Source: Lepisosteus oculatus (taxonomy: Eukaryota > Chordata > Actinopteri > Semionotiformes > Lepisosteidae). From it: a DNA stretch of 64,000 nt. The stretch is taken from assembly GCF_040954835.1 (NCBI RefSeq), contig NC_090697.1, positions 7,514,501 to 7,578,500 of the forward strand. The letters run 5' to 3'. Under the pieces are notes generated by a model. It was not told the origin of the DNA, did not search any database, and worked only from the letters and a program-made list of their open reading frames with translations. Positions 1 through 40,200 of this stretch are shown piece after piece. Position 1 is the stretch's first letter, and each line of letters opens with the position of its first letter. The position numbers and the translations under genes were made by a program.

Positions 1-101
1 GGGCCCCAAAGAAGAGGATTCTGCCAGCCACAGGATTTGAACCAGCAACCTTCTAGCCACAGATGCAGAGCCTTAGCCACAGTTGCCACCAGTCCACCCA
101 C
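1..101 (-). repeat. tRNA-derived SINE (V-SINE-like), cut by window edge
   Basis: Read on the minus strand, this has the same head as the SINE at 53,449: a 'gtggctaaggctctgcatct' stretch followed by a B-box-like 'ggttcaaatcc'. The tRNA-like head is present and the rest lies outside the window. The family name rests on memory of V-SINE layout; membership in the same family as 53,449 is seen directly. Confidence 0.7.
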
Positions 102-699
102 AACTAAACTAAACCTAACTAGAAGGGAGAACTAAAATTCTCCATACAGTACCTTTTCCTGGAAAGTACTAAACAACTAACTGCTACAGACATTATCCCT
201 AAAGACAGGGCCTGCCCTAGCTATTTGGGGGCCCTAGAACTCCAGATCACAATTTCTGCAGACAATACTATTATCAGCTCCAAACACAATATTTTACTAC
301 AAAGAACAATACAAATAAATTACATAACTAGAAAACGTCCATTAACCAGCTGTGAAGAACACATAAACACCTTAAAAACAAGAACACGAGGCACACATTT
401 TACAAAAGACGACGTATTTTAACATTGAAAGTAATGCAAAGGAGCATTGATAACAATAAATAATAATAATAAACAGGATCTGTTACTTCCAAATTTTAGC
501 CAATCGTAACTTAAAAATTACTGCGTTGAAACCTTTGTAGAAAGGAATTGCAGAAATAAGTATGAAATTACATAAGACATAAAACATAAGTACACGCAAT
601 AACAAAGGAGGTGAGATGGGAAAGTTTTATATAAAAACGTTGTATACAGTAAGTCAATTTGCCTAGATTTTCAACCTCAGGTACATTGTAATCAACTTG
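102..699. other. AT-rich intergenic stretch, nothing recognised
   Basis: No exon-like reading frame flanked by splice sites and no repeat I recognise. Confidence 0.5.
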
Positions 700-1361
700 A
701 GCGCTGAAAAACTCCCAGAGAGCACAGGCTGTGCTCCCACTGCCAGCGGGGAGAAATAGAAACAGGGGTGCGCTTCCTACTGCACTGTGACAGAGACGCT
801 GGGATTAGAGAAACATTCTTCCCTAAATTCAGAAATCTAATCCCAGAGTTCCCACACCTGCCAGTGTAACGCAACGGGGACACAGGCGGGCGCCCTTGCC
901 GCATTAGGTCGGCCCCTGCACCGTCCGGGGCTCGAACCCGGGACTTCCGCGTCTCTCTGCAGCGACCTAGCCCCGTGAGCCAAAGAGAGATCTCTCCACA
1001 GCCCAGTAGCTGTGGTCCTGCTATCACAGGGAAGGGCGGTGACGTCACCCGCTCTGGTACGCCGGCTCTTACACAGCGCCTGTCGGCCGTAAGCGTTACA
1101 CCAGAATCACAACTCAGTTGAACTGGCAGCCCAGTATATGATCTCCTGTCACAGCCTGAGGAACAGTGAGTCTGTCTTCCAATAATGCTCACTATGTTTA
1201 CAGTATATGTAAATATTTTAGGAAATGTCTATAGATTTTATTTTACTTTTATTTTTTGTTTTATTTCATGGTAATTTTTATCATTTTTATTTGCTTTGGC
1301 AACACTGTACTCATCGGTCATGCTAATAAAGCACCTTGAATTGAATTGAATTGAATTGAAA
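700..1361 (+). mobile_element. 3' end of a LINE with (TTGAA)n tail, interrupted by a TIR element
   Basis: Plus-strand translation from about 705 resembles the cysteine/histidine-containing C-terminus of fish LINE ORF2 (a C-x2-C pair, then 'FLLHCDRDAGIRETFF'). After the interruption at 865-1100 the reading continues with 'ELAAQYMISCHSLRNS' and a stop. A 3' UTR follows, ending in 'aataaagcaccttgaattga' and a (TTGAA)n tail at 1337-1361. At least one frameshift is present, so it is dead. Probably L1/Tx1 group, but the clade is not proven. Confidence 0.65.
865..1100 (-). mobile_element. TIR element with tRNA-like module, copy 1
   Basis: A 236-bp unit with perfect 8-bp inverted ends (TGTAACGC...GCGTTACA) and a 4-bp direct target duplication CCAG at 861-864 and 1101-1104. 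It sits inside the LINE ORF end, and removing it restores LINE continuity. Inside are a B-box-like motif (929-939), an A-box-like motif (963-982) and a perfect CRE palindrome TGACGTCA (1040-1047). It is roughly 90% identical by eye to the copy at 48,328-48,565. TG...CA ends with a 4-bp duplication fit a solo LTR; a MITE or odd SINE is the alternative. Confidence 0.75.
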
Positions 1362-3144
1362 ATTGACTGCAATCCGAAGGGCTACAATTTGATTCTCAAT
1401 ACCCTGATTTAATGACATACAGGAGAAGCCACAAAGAAAACACTGTCTTTTAATGCCGATTACGCATAATCGCTGAACAATTTTTTTAACTGCACATTTA
1501 CTTTCACGCTGCACATTTGTTTTGGGCGACCCACACTGCATGTGTACATTTGCGGAAAAGGTGAATCTGTTCACTTTAAGTAAAAACACCTCCAGTCTCT
1601 GGCTTAAAAATGTGACACGTCTACCGTTCGCTAGTTAAAACGGACCTGACGGACTCAAAACCAAATTATGATGCATATTGTGCATGGTTACAATACCTTT
1701 TGAGTCCCCTTATCCCACTCTCCTTTTCTGCGCTTCAGAAACATATAACGTACTCGATTATGAGTGGTCATTTTTTGGACCGAGCTTCCATTAGGATAAT
1801 TCACAGCAGCAGCAGAAAGATACGTGCTTATTAAAGATATATTGTGTCGCACACTGAGGGGCCTCGGGCAGTCTCCTAGTTCAGCTATGACCAGGGGCGA
1901 CCCTCATTAAAGATATCATTATTACGGGATTAATATTTGTGTTTTGCGTTACTTATTACTACTAATGTCTTATTTTAGGACTCACACCCCGAGTTGATTT
2001 GCGTTTGATTGATGCAAATACGACACCTCCCCTGGGTCCCATAATAACAATTTTTGGATTAAAGGGAGTTACAGGTGTCAGAAGCGCGGTGAGACTCAGG
2101 CGGTCTCCGCCATTTAATCTTCGGCCTCGCTGTGCTTTGCCACACGTGTTTTTCACTGAAAACTGAGTAATCCCTTTTTGAAATCAAGTCAGGGCAGCAC
2201 CCAAGTGGTTTTATTATTATTATTTACAGTGTATTTTTTTGTTTAATTGCTGAATAATACAGTGTGGGTTATTGAAATGTACAGTATTACAGTTAATTAT
2301 TGAACAGCTCATTCTCTGACTTAGTGTGCTGTATATTTTGTAAGTGTGTGCTGTAATTGGTGTTTAGTTATTCCAATTATAGGGTTTTTACATTTTTTGT
2401 TATTGTAGCACTTTTGGGGTCACTTGGGTATGCACTCTCGCTGCAGCTGCCTCAGATTAGCCCCCCGCCGCTGGGGGGGGGGGGCTTGAACCCGGGCCTC
2501 TGGCATCACTCATTTGCATTACAATATTTTATCTCTCCTTTTATATAAAGGGGGTGTTTCCTTTCCCTCTACCTCATGAACTGCTGGTGGGTGCTCGTTA
2601 TCATGAATGGTGATTCTTTATACTGTATGTGTCCATCCAGTGGCTAAGAAAGGGCCACTTCCAATTTATGTAAAATTTGGGTTAGGTGACGACTTGCGAA
2701 ACTAAACCCTTTTTTTCAGGGAGTGGGAACAGTACATTCAACGAGCTGTGGTTAGCTCCCTTCTCCCTTACATTACTTGATTGCAATTATACAGACATGC
2801 AGGTCCTGTAGATGTTCAATTCCCATGCTCTTAATGTGCACGTTTCAAATTAACACACTTCAAGACTATACACTACGTCTTAATTTATGAGAAATAAGTT
2901 CTCACTTTAATGAGCTTCGGCACAGCCAGAAACAGGCAACCTGATGGAGTGTTTGAGACTCTTTCTTTTCCTAGCGTTAATATCGCATCAGCAGGGTCCG
3001 CTTGTCGGCCCGCCCGTCTCCATTTGGTGGTTTGAACAAAATCTTTGAGCTGACGTTGCCATTAACTGCGACCGAGAAATACTCCAACCGGCGCGTCGCT
3101 CTGCCTGCCGTCGGAGTGGGAGGGAGGAGAACAAAGTAATGTAG
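1362..3144. other. Intergenic stretch, nothing recognised
   Basis: Moderately AT-rich. A run of G lies near 2475 next to a B-box-like 'gcttgaacccggg', which may be a SINE scrap, but no element boundary is visible. Confidence 0.4.
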
Positions 3145-3300
3145 CCAATTCATAGAGGGGGATTATTAGGAGGCATCGAAAATTTGGCCTGGACGCCAGG
3201 GTTACACCCCTACTCTTTTCGAGAAACACCCTGGGATTTTTAATCAGGACCTCGGTTTTACGTCTCATCCGAAGGACGGCGCTTATTTACAGTATGGTGT
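3145..3300 (+). repeat. Dispersed fish repeat, class unknown
   Basis: The block containing 'gggggattattaggaggcat', 'acacccctactcttttcgag' and 'ttttacgtctcatccgaagg' matches, from memory, a repeat seen in many fish genomes. I cannot assign its class or true ends. Confidence 0.45.
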
Positions 3301-5590
3301 CGAGTGTTTGAGACTAACTCAGTAAAAAAAAGAGCCTCATGTTAATGAGTCTGACATACTGAAGACTTTAATCTTGATCTAATCTTTGCAAGCAGAATAA
3401 ATAAGGCCTCGATTCATCAAAACTTAAATACATCTGCTTAGTTGAAAATTCCAATCATTCTTGGCAGATTTCTCTGTGCTAGAGAATCCTTTTGGCCAGC
3501 CACTATAGAAATCCATCCATTATTTGTTTGGAATTTAAACTGGCAAGCGGATTGAAATTTCATATTAATTCAGACCAAAGGGAGTGAACCAGGCCTTCTG
3601 CTGTATAGCTGAAGAACTGCACACTACACTGCTGTGAATGGCTGTTCACAGCTCCAGACACATGCTGCCCAGTTTCAGCTTTTGATATCAATTTTTTTTT
3701 CCTGCTATTCATTTTCTGGTGTTAAATAATTAGAAAAAGAGATCTCCTATATAATTAATTTCTAGTTTCTTTTATTTGAAAACAAAACATGGCTATATAC
3801 TCTTATTTGGACAACACCTGTGAAGAGCCCACTTGGTGTTCTGTTCACTCAGGCATCCAAAATGTATTCAGTAGGTAGTGTACTTTACACTTATATAAAG
3901 TAACGAGTACATTTCATTAGGATTGCTTGAGTGACGTTGAGGTTTCAGCAAACCATGTGTGTCTGTTGTTTGAAATCCTCCATATTTTAGCATAACATAT
4001 TGTGCACGGCTGTCCTCAAGGAATACAGCAATCTACAGATGTGGTTCATATAGCATAAGGCCTTTTTGAACTTTTGAAGATTCTGAAAGAATAATATGTA
4101 GTATTTTTCATATTGTAACAATATTGTCTGTAGAAGTTACCTTTTTATCCATTTATATAAGATACATTTTTATAATATATTGCTTGGGTACTAGAAGTGT
4201 TGGTTAAACTGCAGTGCTTAAAATGTAGAACTTTCTAATCTAGCTGAAATATACTGTAAATATACGTATCTACAGAATAAGATATCTGCTCAGAGAGCAC
4301 TGTGAAATGAAATTACACAAAAAAATGAATTTGTAGAATTTCAGAAGAAGAGTGGCCTGAAAGGTATATGTTATTACTTTCTTTCTGAGTGCTAGCACAT
4401 GCCCAGTACATGTCTGTTTAATGAAACATTAATAATACATATACTGCTCTTGAAAAAAAAACATACCATTCTATGAATGTGTATACTGTATGTTTTTAGA
4501 AAAAGAAAGTATACAGATTGTCGAAAATGATTAAATGTTGTTTAGGCATCATTTTGATAACTTGATTGTGTATAACTGACCAAGATGCACTTGAGTAACA
4601 TTTTGACTGTTGCTTAAAGTGCTAAATAACTTCATTAATGAGAGAGTCGCCTCTGCACAAGATTTTGTTATTACCGCGGTAACACCTTCGTGAATTTGAC
4701 TTACACTTCTGCCCGTTTCTGAAGCTTAAATCTCTTAAATCTGTAGGACGACAAACTGAAGATAATAGCCACATTTTCTTCTAAATTAAAATTCATAGAT
4801 TGCTGTTCTATTTAAAAGGTGCCCTTTCTTAAAGAGATTTTAAATACGAATAAGAATGAATTACAAATGTTGGCACCCTCACAGCCAGAATCCAATCGAG
4901 CAAATGGCTGATACATCAAAATGAAGAAACCGATGTTTTACAAAATACTTTTAAAAGGAGATCATATGGCTGTCATCCAGAAGGCACACCTGTGCCAGAT
5001 GGAACAAGACATTGAGTTAGGGTTTAGAATTTACCTTAGTTTAACCTCTGAGTCAGCATTGTTCACAACAGATGTGATTTTGTTGCAGAAGTTAATGTCA
5101 GCTATTTCTAGTCTGTGACGTATGAAGTCCCTGTCGAATTCCAATAAAACTTGTAATACTGCTCCACCTCTATATGTATGCATGTCTCTAAATGTTCAGA
5201 TGACACATATCATTCTGGTCCAGACGGTTCACGTCAGTTCAGGAAATTAATTATCTTTGAAGTGTAATGCAATTTTGTGTAGGGCAATGGGCACTGATCT
5301 CCCTAAAAGGCAGGAGGAAAAAAATGCAGTGAAAGACATCAGAAGTCACCTCAAAAATGATAAACAATGGTCACATTTAAAATAATACTTTACAGGTAAA
5401 AGATTTAAAAATAAACACAAAGAATCAGAAAACTAATTAAAGGGTACATTAGCAGTCTATGTACAGAATTGTTTGCAGTTTTAATCAATATTAAATATAG
5501 ATCAATACAGATCTATAAAATAAAGCACAGAGTTTCATTCATCGTTATCTCAGTAATTGTAAGTCTATGTTCTGAGGAATGAAAAAGTCT
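3301..5590. other. AT-rich intergenic stretch, nothing recognised
   Basis: About 2.3 kb with short open frames only, none with coding character or recognisable similarity. Confidence 0.45.
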
Positions 5591-5599
5591 GGAAGACAT

Positions 5600-5646
5600 T
5601 TAATTGGTCAAGCCCCTGGGGATGAATAAAGTATTTTGAATTGAAT
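5600..5646 (+). repeat. LINE/SINE 3' tail fragment
   Basis: 'cccctggggatgaataaagt' followed by 'ttttgaattgaatc' is the 3' end style of several fish retroposons. Only the tail is recognisable. Confidence 0.45.
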
Positions 5647-6424
5647 CAAAAGACCTGCAACAGATTCACAAAGTTAACTGAAAAAAGACCCAGTCTTTGT
5701 TGTAGCAGCAGCTGTCATGTTACTGAACAGACATGACATAGATAGATGTCATTTGGTCACCATTGGAAGCAGTATAAGATCTACACCAGTGATGCTCTGC
5801 ACCGGGTTGCAGCTGATTGATTTTTCATCAACAGGGATGATGAACTTGGGATCTTGAGTGAAAGTTTCTAGGCTAGCAGCACTGCTGAAAGCTATGCTGT
5901 ACCTCTGCTTCACATGCCTTGCGCCAGGTTTTCAAATGCAGTCAAGTTGGGTTCTAACCCATTTCTTTCACAGATACTAGACAAGCATGTGCAGTACCTC
6001 CCCATTCACTGGTCTCTGTGCCCTACATGCCACACATCATCTCGGTTCAACCCCCAGTGTTCAATAGGGATCAAGTCATGCAGTGAATCGACGGCGACGA
6101 GAACTTGTGACATTCTAATCTTGCAGGAGAGCCTTTTGTACACGAGCAGCATTAATGCTCGGCTTTGTCCTGCGTTTGTCCTGCTGAGATGTGCGTCATG
6201 TCGGGATGAGCCTACAGGAAGGGCAGTAAGTGAAGGCCCAGGGCCTGATCAATGTTGGGGTGTGCAGTTAGGGTGCCATCAATCACTGGAAGGACAGGCT
6301 CCGTAGCTACCAGATGCTCGTGCCCAGAATATCACACTGACGTGATGATGCATCCAAGTTAGGTGTCATGACTCCCAGCCTGTAGCCTAGACTTGTGTTT
6401 TTCAGGTTGTCTCAGTTTGAGGTA

Positions 6425-6540
6425 CAGAGAGTTAACGTCTATGTGGTGCCCGCAGATGTCTGTAAATGTCCTGTTAATTGTTTCTGTCTTGGCAACTCTG
6501 TAATTCATCGGCCATGACAATTACATTCTTGAAATTAAAA
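6425..6540 (+). repeat. Decayed LINE 3' UTR, related to 1250-1361
   Basis: 'ttggcaactctgtaattcat' followed by 'cggccatgacaattacattc' parallels the LINE tail at 1296-1340 ('ttggcaacactgtactcatc' then 'ggtcatgctaataaag'). The upstream stretch 6100-6400 may belong to the same copy but is too decayed to translate. Confidence 0.45.
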
Positions 6541-8040
6541 TCTGAAGATGGAGGCAGTTAGGAGTTCAAGAGGAAGAGAAAGAAAAGGAGGAAGTGAATG
6601 TGTGTGCAAGGCAGCAAGGGGAGAGGACAGACAGCAGACCTTAGCAGTCCAGCGCTGGGGGTGGACGCTGCAATATCATATGTCTCTATTGTGGAAATTT
6701 TGTTATATCAATGTTTTGTTTTAGAAAATACATGAATGTATTCATGGTGTTTTATTTTAATAGTTTACTTACATTTACTCCTAGACGTCTGACGTATATT
6801 CCTTCTGTAATAAGATTTCTTGTTAGCAGGAAGGTTTCGCTAATCCTTTTAACTATGCAATGTAGCAGTCACATTAGTAATGACAGGAGAACAGTAAGAT
6901 ATTTGTCAACAATGTGTAAATCAAGAGTTCTGAAGTGGTGTACTGAAGAAATATATACAGATGATAGTATATTTCATAATCAAATTGTATTAACTCAGGG
7001 CTGTTATGTTAAATGCTCATACTTGCAGTTTTTTTTGTTCTGGTTGTAAATCTTAATGGGAAGAGAAAAGACAAAAAATGTTATTAAAATTGTATAATTG
7101 AGCACCATAATTTAAAAGGCAGCATTCAGGATATATTAAAATAATAAACTTCACTATTTCAACGGCATCAAAAGTACTGTAGTTCACATTCTTGCAATAC
7201 TCGCTACAACCTCTGCTTCAGAAAGTGCATCCCAATATGAAACAAAAAAATCACAATTTTACTCATTTAAAAAAATAACACTGTGCAGGGAATGAAAACC
7301 AAAGAAGGTGCCAACTAAAGAGCAAACTACGGCAAATGTCACAAAAAACTGAGCGACAAAAGTTGAGAGTGGGGCAGGAGCCTGGGGCCTATACAGACAG
7401 TAAGTTTGCACATGGTGGCCAGGGTCTTTATCACGGGATCCGTTTGTCTTTCCTCTTCAAGCTTCCCCTCAATCTAAGGTCTTCCTAAGGCACAGGGTAG
7501 GACGGTGGGGAATCCACAAAGACTGAACTACACACAGTTTGCAGAGACACACGTCAATAATCACACGGTTCAGAGGTGACTTGTGGGATTGCTAGCCGGG
7601 AAATCTAGGTCTGACACCAGGGGGGGCCTCTGGAACAGGAGACCAATGGACACTGCTGCCAGTCTGTTGACTGGGCCTCCAGCCGTTAGCTCTGCCCACA
7701 CCTTAGGCATCACCAGGACACACCCACCCCTCAGCTTTCGAGTCCTGATCTCTGGAGCAGGAAGAGGCTTCACAAGCCCCACTCAGGAAGAACTGAAAGA
7801 GAAGAATTCGGGGAACACGGGGTTTCACCAGAGGGCGGACTATAGGAGAGGACTTAGACATCACAGGGGGACTCTACACGGAGCAGCAGAGGAAGGCTCA
7901 GGCATCATCTTCCTTCCACCCTCACCTGTACTTGACTTGTACTCACACAACACTAGGAAACAAGGCTGGGGAAAGGCATAATGGACCACATGTCTCTGGA
8001 GGCCAAAGCTGGAGAGAGCACTTACTGCAGGTCATTTAGA
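6541..8040. other. Intergenic stretch; GC-richer block 7360-7980 unidentified
   Basis: 6541-7350 is AT-rich and featureless. 7360-7980 is GC-richer with overlapping open frames on both strands, but these look like by-products of composition. No domain or repeat family recognised. Confidence 0.35.
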
Positions 8041-8041
8041 C

Positions 8042-8082
8042 CATCAACGTTTCTCTGCCTTTTGGCTAAGATCAAGTGTAGT
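8042..8082 (+). pseudogene. U2 snRNA 5'-end fragment
   Basis: The stretch ending 'gccttttggctaagatcaag' plus 'tgtagt' matches the start of vertebrate U2 snRNA through about nucleotide 36, with mismatches before 'gcctttt'. The match stops inside the branch-point-pairing GUAGUA, so it cannot be a working U2 gene. What follows (8083-8400) is not U2. It could be a chimeric retropseudogene or the head of an snRNA-derived SINE. Confidence 0.75.
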
Positions 8083-9320
8083 TCGTGCAGTTTAGGCCAC
8101 TGAAGGACCAGACGCGAGTTTCGTCTGTTTGGTCTGCTGTGGCAGAAAGAGCCAGACGCCGGGGGCCAGCTGGAGCTATTTTCGGAGAATTGCGCTGCTG
8201 GACTTGTCCTGTGGGACATTGGTTTTGGGAAACTGTAGTCCATGGGGCTCTTGTGCTGCTCCGTGTGCTCATGTGTGTCGCTTCTGGTTACTTTTCCATG
8301 TTTTCTTTTACAATTAATGTTAGACTGTACTTGACAGAGGAACAAAACTATAATGATGTAGATTAACTGTCTGGTCTGATCTGTGGTTCCACAGATATAA
8401 AGAACCTGTTTTGAGTGAAACAGGGTCTTAGTGACTACAAGCTACAACTGTCCAGCAGTTGAGGTCCGATACTATCTATCCGCAGCACAAACAACACACT
8501 TCTCTTGTATTTCTGTACTCAGCAGCACAGTAGACTTTGCAAATCCAGTTTAACTCCTCATTTTAATTTATTTTCATGCAGTCTCCTTAATATTGGTTTC
8601 CTCCTCTCCTCTCCTCTCCTGCACAAAAACAAGATACTGTACTCCAGATGGGCCCCTTGACTACACCAACAAAATGAATTTTAAACAATTGTATTTTTAA
8701 GAGTAATTCAACTGGCTGTCAATTATCCTTAATTTAAATAAGGAGTGTAAAGGAGTCTCTTAAAAGAAGCAAGATCCCATTTATGTTATTGTATTCAGTA
8801 GAATATACTACACTGCTACAAACCTCTATGCAGACGAATAAAGGACTCAACTTCAACCTTTACTCAACAACTTGGTTGAAAGATGATTTATGCGTGTCGC
8901 CCCTAAGGAAATCACAGGTGTCTCCGAAAGATGACTGGGAACTGGTAAAGACCCTACAAGCAGATCATGAAAACTCACATCAGGCTCCCTAGTCTGCCTT
9001 CAAGCCCCGGGGCTGTGACACTGTGTGAGACTCACCACCTTCCACCCCTGTGCTTATCAGACTTCCATGCATTTGAATGTGTCCATCTACTGTATGGATT
9101 TTTAAATATGCATTTAATATGAACATTTCTTAACCAATGCAGGAAACTAACGGGGCCCGTTAATTATTTTGCACCCCAAAAAAAAACCATGTAATTTCAA
9201 AATGTTAACCCCGGTGTTAAAACGTATACGCGTTTCAGACGAACCCAATGCAATCGTAAAAACTACATCTGTAACTAAGATCATAATGTGGTCTGTAACG
9301 GGGTATTTTTTCGGGCAATT
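8083..9320. other. Intergenic stretch upstream of map3k7
   Basis: 8083-8400 is unidentified sequence joined to the U2 fragment. 8601-8620 is a short (CTCCT)n tract. The rest is AT-rich and featureless. Confidence 0.4.
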
Positions 9321-9329
9321 GCAGATACC

Positions 9330-9780
9330 CCTGTCCGCCCCCCCCTCCTTCACAGCTCAAGCGCCGCCTCGGCGGGCCGGCTGTCGCTGTCAGTAGCGCC
9401 TCTACGGGCGGGAGCACGAACGCAGCGGAGCCGGAGGGGCGCCTTTCCGAGCAACACCCACTTCCTGGAGCTGCCGCAGCAACTGCGGAAAAAAAAAAAT
9501 ACTGTAGTCAATGGAAACTCGGCTTTAAACTTATATCGCCGGATCAAATGGGTCCGAGATACTTCTTCCTTTTTGGGAACGGGTCTGCTCGTACGCGCGG
9601 GTTGTAGCCGCAGTTCGCCAGAGTAAATGACACGCACCTCCGCTCAAGGCACAGCGCCGATGTGGGAAGCTCAGTCTGCGGCAAGGGGTAGTCAGTTCAT
9701 CCCTAGGCTGTAGCCAGGCCGACAGCGGCCTAGGCGCTTAATAACTAATCGTTCAGTAACAGTGATTTTAGTAGCTGTAA
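9330..9780 (+). promoter_or_regulatory. map3k7: CpG island, probable map3k7 promoter
   Basis: CpG-dense sequence, strongest at about 9361-9450, stands out from AT-rich surroundings and lies 0.3-0.7 kb upstream of the start codon. No TATA box is convincing, which suits a housekeeping signalling gene. The transcription start cannot be placed from sequence alone. Confidence 0.7.
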
Positions 9781-10040
9781 ATGCATACTTTTTTTTAACG
9801 TGAGGTATTTATCCACGTGTTGTTGTTTTTTTTTTAGGTTAACAGCATCTTGCTGTCAGTAGGCTATATTAGCAACGTCTTCAGACTTTTTTTTTCCAGA
9901 CTGTTGTTTACGTTTGCAAAGTAATAATTGGTCTACCAGATCAGTTGTTTCTGTTGTTGCTCGTTATTACGATGAATCTTATGTGAACTTTTTCGCATTT
10001 CCGGATGTTTTTGATAACCCCTCAACTTTGACGAATAGCG

Positions 10041-37296
<27,256 letters not shown>

Positions 37297-40200
37297 TGCC
37301 CAGATCTGATGCCTTCCCTGCCCCAAGTCATGCTGCAGATAAATGGACTGCTCACGTTTTGTAATATCTGCTGGTTTGTTTTAAGGATTGTCATCTTTTG
37401 TGTGATCTGGAAGCTTATACATGTCTGCCACAGCTTTCACTTTTATTCTTTTTTGAGTGAAATATTAATCCTTGGTCAGTATGACAGAGTTGGTTGTGGC
37501 TTTTCTTGCACTGTAAAGAGACCTGTGATCTACTGTGTATAAGCATGCTGCATATAATAATTGGTCTGGGGTAAAGGGTCTAAGTGATGGAGTCAAATCC
37601 ATCCAGAACCCTGCATAAACGTGTGCTCTTGTATACTGTACATCAAAAATGGTCTCAGAAGTATGTAAAAAGTATACTTCTGTACACTTTCTTGTCAAGG
37701 ATTTTATGGATGCAATATGGCACACCTTCATTGTTCAGAATCATCCATGCAAAACTTGAGATTTTCTGGGTAATCTGGCATTATGATTATTGAAAAGACA
37801 TTCTAGATAACCATAACATTCATGGAAATGTCATACGGTATGTTTGCAGCACGTTTTGCCTTGCAGTTAAACATAAAGGGAAATGTGAAGGCTTTTTTGT
37901 GTCTAAAATGTGACAAAGAAGTTTCACTGGCCAGTTTACTTCAGTTTACCTAGTTATGTCCATCTGGATCAAGACGTTTGTGACTCTTCGATAAAATATA
38001 TGAAATACAGCTCATAATTACGAAAAAAATATAACGGCCAACTCAGATATATATTTTTAGCTGGCATAACTGTTCAGCATCTTGTGTCATATAGCCATCT
38101 GTAAAAGCCTGATATAGCCTTTTCTCAGAGGTGGGAATGTAAAGAATAAGTTCTTGACAGGACAGAAATACAAAAAATACAGGGGTCGATCACATTCTTC
38201 ATTCTACATTACATTTCATAATCCTTTTCTTCACTTTTTGGAATCTTGAGACCATAGAACGTGATTAGATGAGTATCAGAGGTCCGTGGTGAAATATCAT
38301 CAGAGAGAGCATTGCTTTTCTGCTTAGGTCATAGTATTAATTGGATACATCTGGGAGCAGTTACCACACATATTAATGTTGATGCACCTGGGATGTATTT
38401 AAAATAAGCAATATGCCTTTCATATTCATCAGGTGTCGCACAATAGTGAGACCTAAAGCCACGTAACCAGTTTGCAAACCTTAGATTTACCTGCATATGT
38501 AAAGATGAAATATTTATGTTTTATTCCATGCTAAAAAGACCACCATTATAACAACACATAATAGCAATATCTTTGAAGGAGTAAACTAAAAAGCCCAATG
38601 CTACTTGTTGACTGGATCTGACAAGAAATTACATTTCCATGTAATTGAAAGTTCAACTTATGTCATGCTTTCTATTTTCATTTTTACAAAGTTCTTCTTT
38701 TTTAAACGTGGACAAAAATGAAGGGTGATTATTTTTGTCCTGTTCCCCATTTCCAGTCTTCTGTTGTTAATAGGCTTCCTCCTTTTTCACAAATGTCTTC
38801 ACAAGTTGCCTTAAACAGCTTGCTTTTTTATGTAGTTAACTCTTGATCACTTGGTCCAACTTGAAAGCCTGTTAATTATGCACTGTGCCTCATTTCAATA
38901 TATTAACCACATGAAAAATAGCATGGCTGTTATGACGTAAATTATTTAAAAAATTCTTTATGCGGTGCAGCACTAGACTTGTTTGCTATAATTAATGCTT
39001 TTTGTACTGGAAGAAAAATTGGCAAGTATTTATAGCTGAATCTTAGTTTGGAAGTTAGAGGTCCAAAGTGTTGGAACAAGTGATGTACAGAGAAATTGAG
39101 CACAATATTTTCCATTCTTTATGCTACATTTTAACATTTTTGATTCTGTGAATGGATATCTGTCTCTGTAAAATACATTGTCGCGGCTCATCTTTCGTAA
39201 GAAATGGCGGACTAGGAAAGCTGTACAGTAGATGCAGATTGTGCTTGTTGCACCTAAATCAACACAGGGTACTTGCATATTAAATATGTTGCCTTTTCTG
39301 AAAAAACCTGATTATTTTTGCATTGTTTTAAACTGCTGTCTTTGGAAATGTTAAGCTTCAGCTTAAATCTTAGTGCTTTGCTGCCAGTGTGATGTAAATC
39401 ATACATTTGTAGAGTGTTAGTGTTGTCTGAGTAGGATATATAAGGTTTTCAGGTTACAGCAGTTCCACTACGTAGGAATATATGCTCTTTTTCACCACTG
39501 TACACTACTCTTTCCCATTCAAAATGCTGCCATAGACATTGGATTACTCTTAACATTTTGTATTGTACATGATGGTGCTTGCTAAGTATTTTTTACAGTA
39601 ACTTTAAAAGTTTTACAAGTTTAGGAAGTTTAAAGTTATTGCATTGCAGCTTTTGTTTGTTGTATTATTTGGACAGATGGCAAATTGAATTAGTAAACAT
39701 GATAAAAGAAACATTTGACTCTTCAGAAAAGTCACCATATTTAACATGCAGATGACCTCTGACCATCACAAGGTGATGTAATAGGGAGAACCTATATGCC
39801 TCACAAATTGTACAATTTTTCCTGTGCAGAGAGAACATTCAATGATAGCTTTGTATTTTACGTGACAGCTTCCTCATCTGTGTCTTTATAAGTGCTGTTA
39901 AGAACAGGTATGCAGTGAGGTCTTTAGTGGGTTAGATATCACTGAGTCGTCTGTCCACATTTGTTTTTTCATACAACCCTTTGACCTTTATTTCCCCCCA
40001 TAGGAAAACGGAGGATATGAGCATGTCAATTTTAAAACTGAATTCTCAGATTCTCAGCAGTATGTTTAATTTGGCATGTTTTCAAGCGACCATTTGACAA
40101 AATTTTGCACAGTTTAAGAAATTCCATTATGTACAGCGAACGGACCAGCTATCAATTAAAACAAACAAATCTGAAACAAATGAAATGCCATAGGATTGTG

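Noticed and set aside
692..1192. 166-codon minus-strand open frame
   Set aside because: It crosses the boundary between a LINE end and the TIR element and reads the LINE's wrong strand. Pure by-product of GC-rich repeat sequence.
7570..7981. Opposed open frames in a GC-richer block as a small gene
   Set aside because: Both strands are open over the same span with proline- and glycine-rich content and no domain, start context or splice pattern to favour either.
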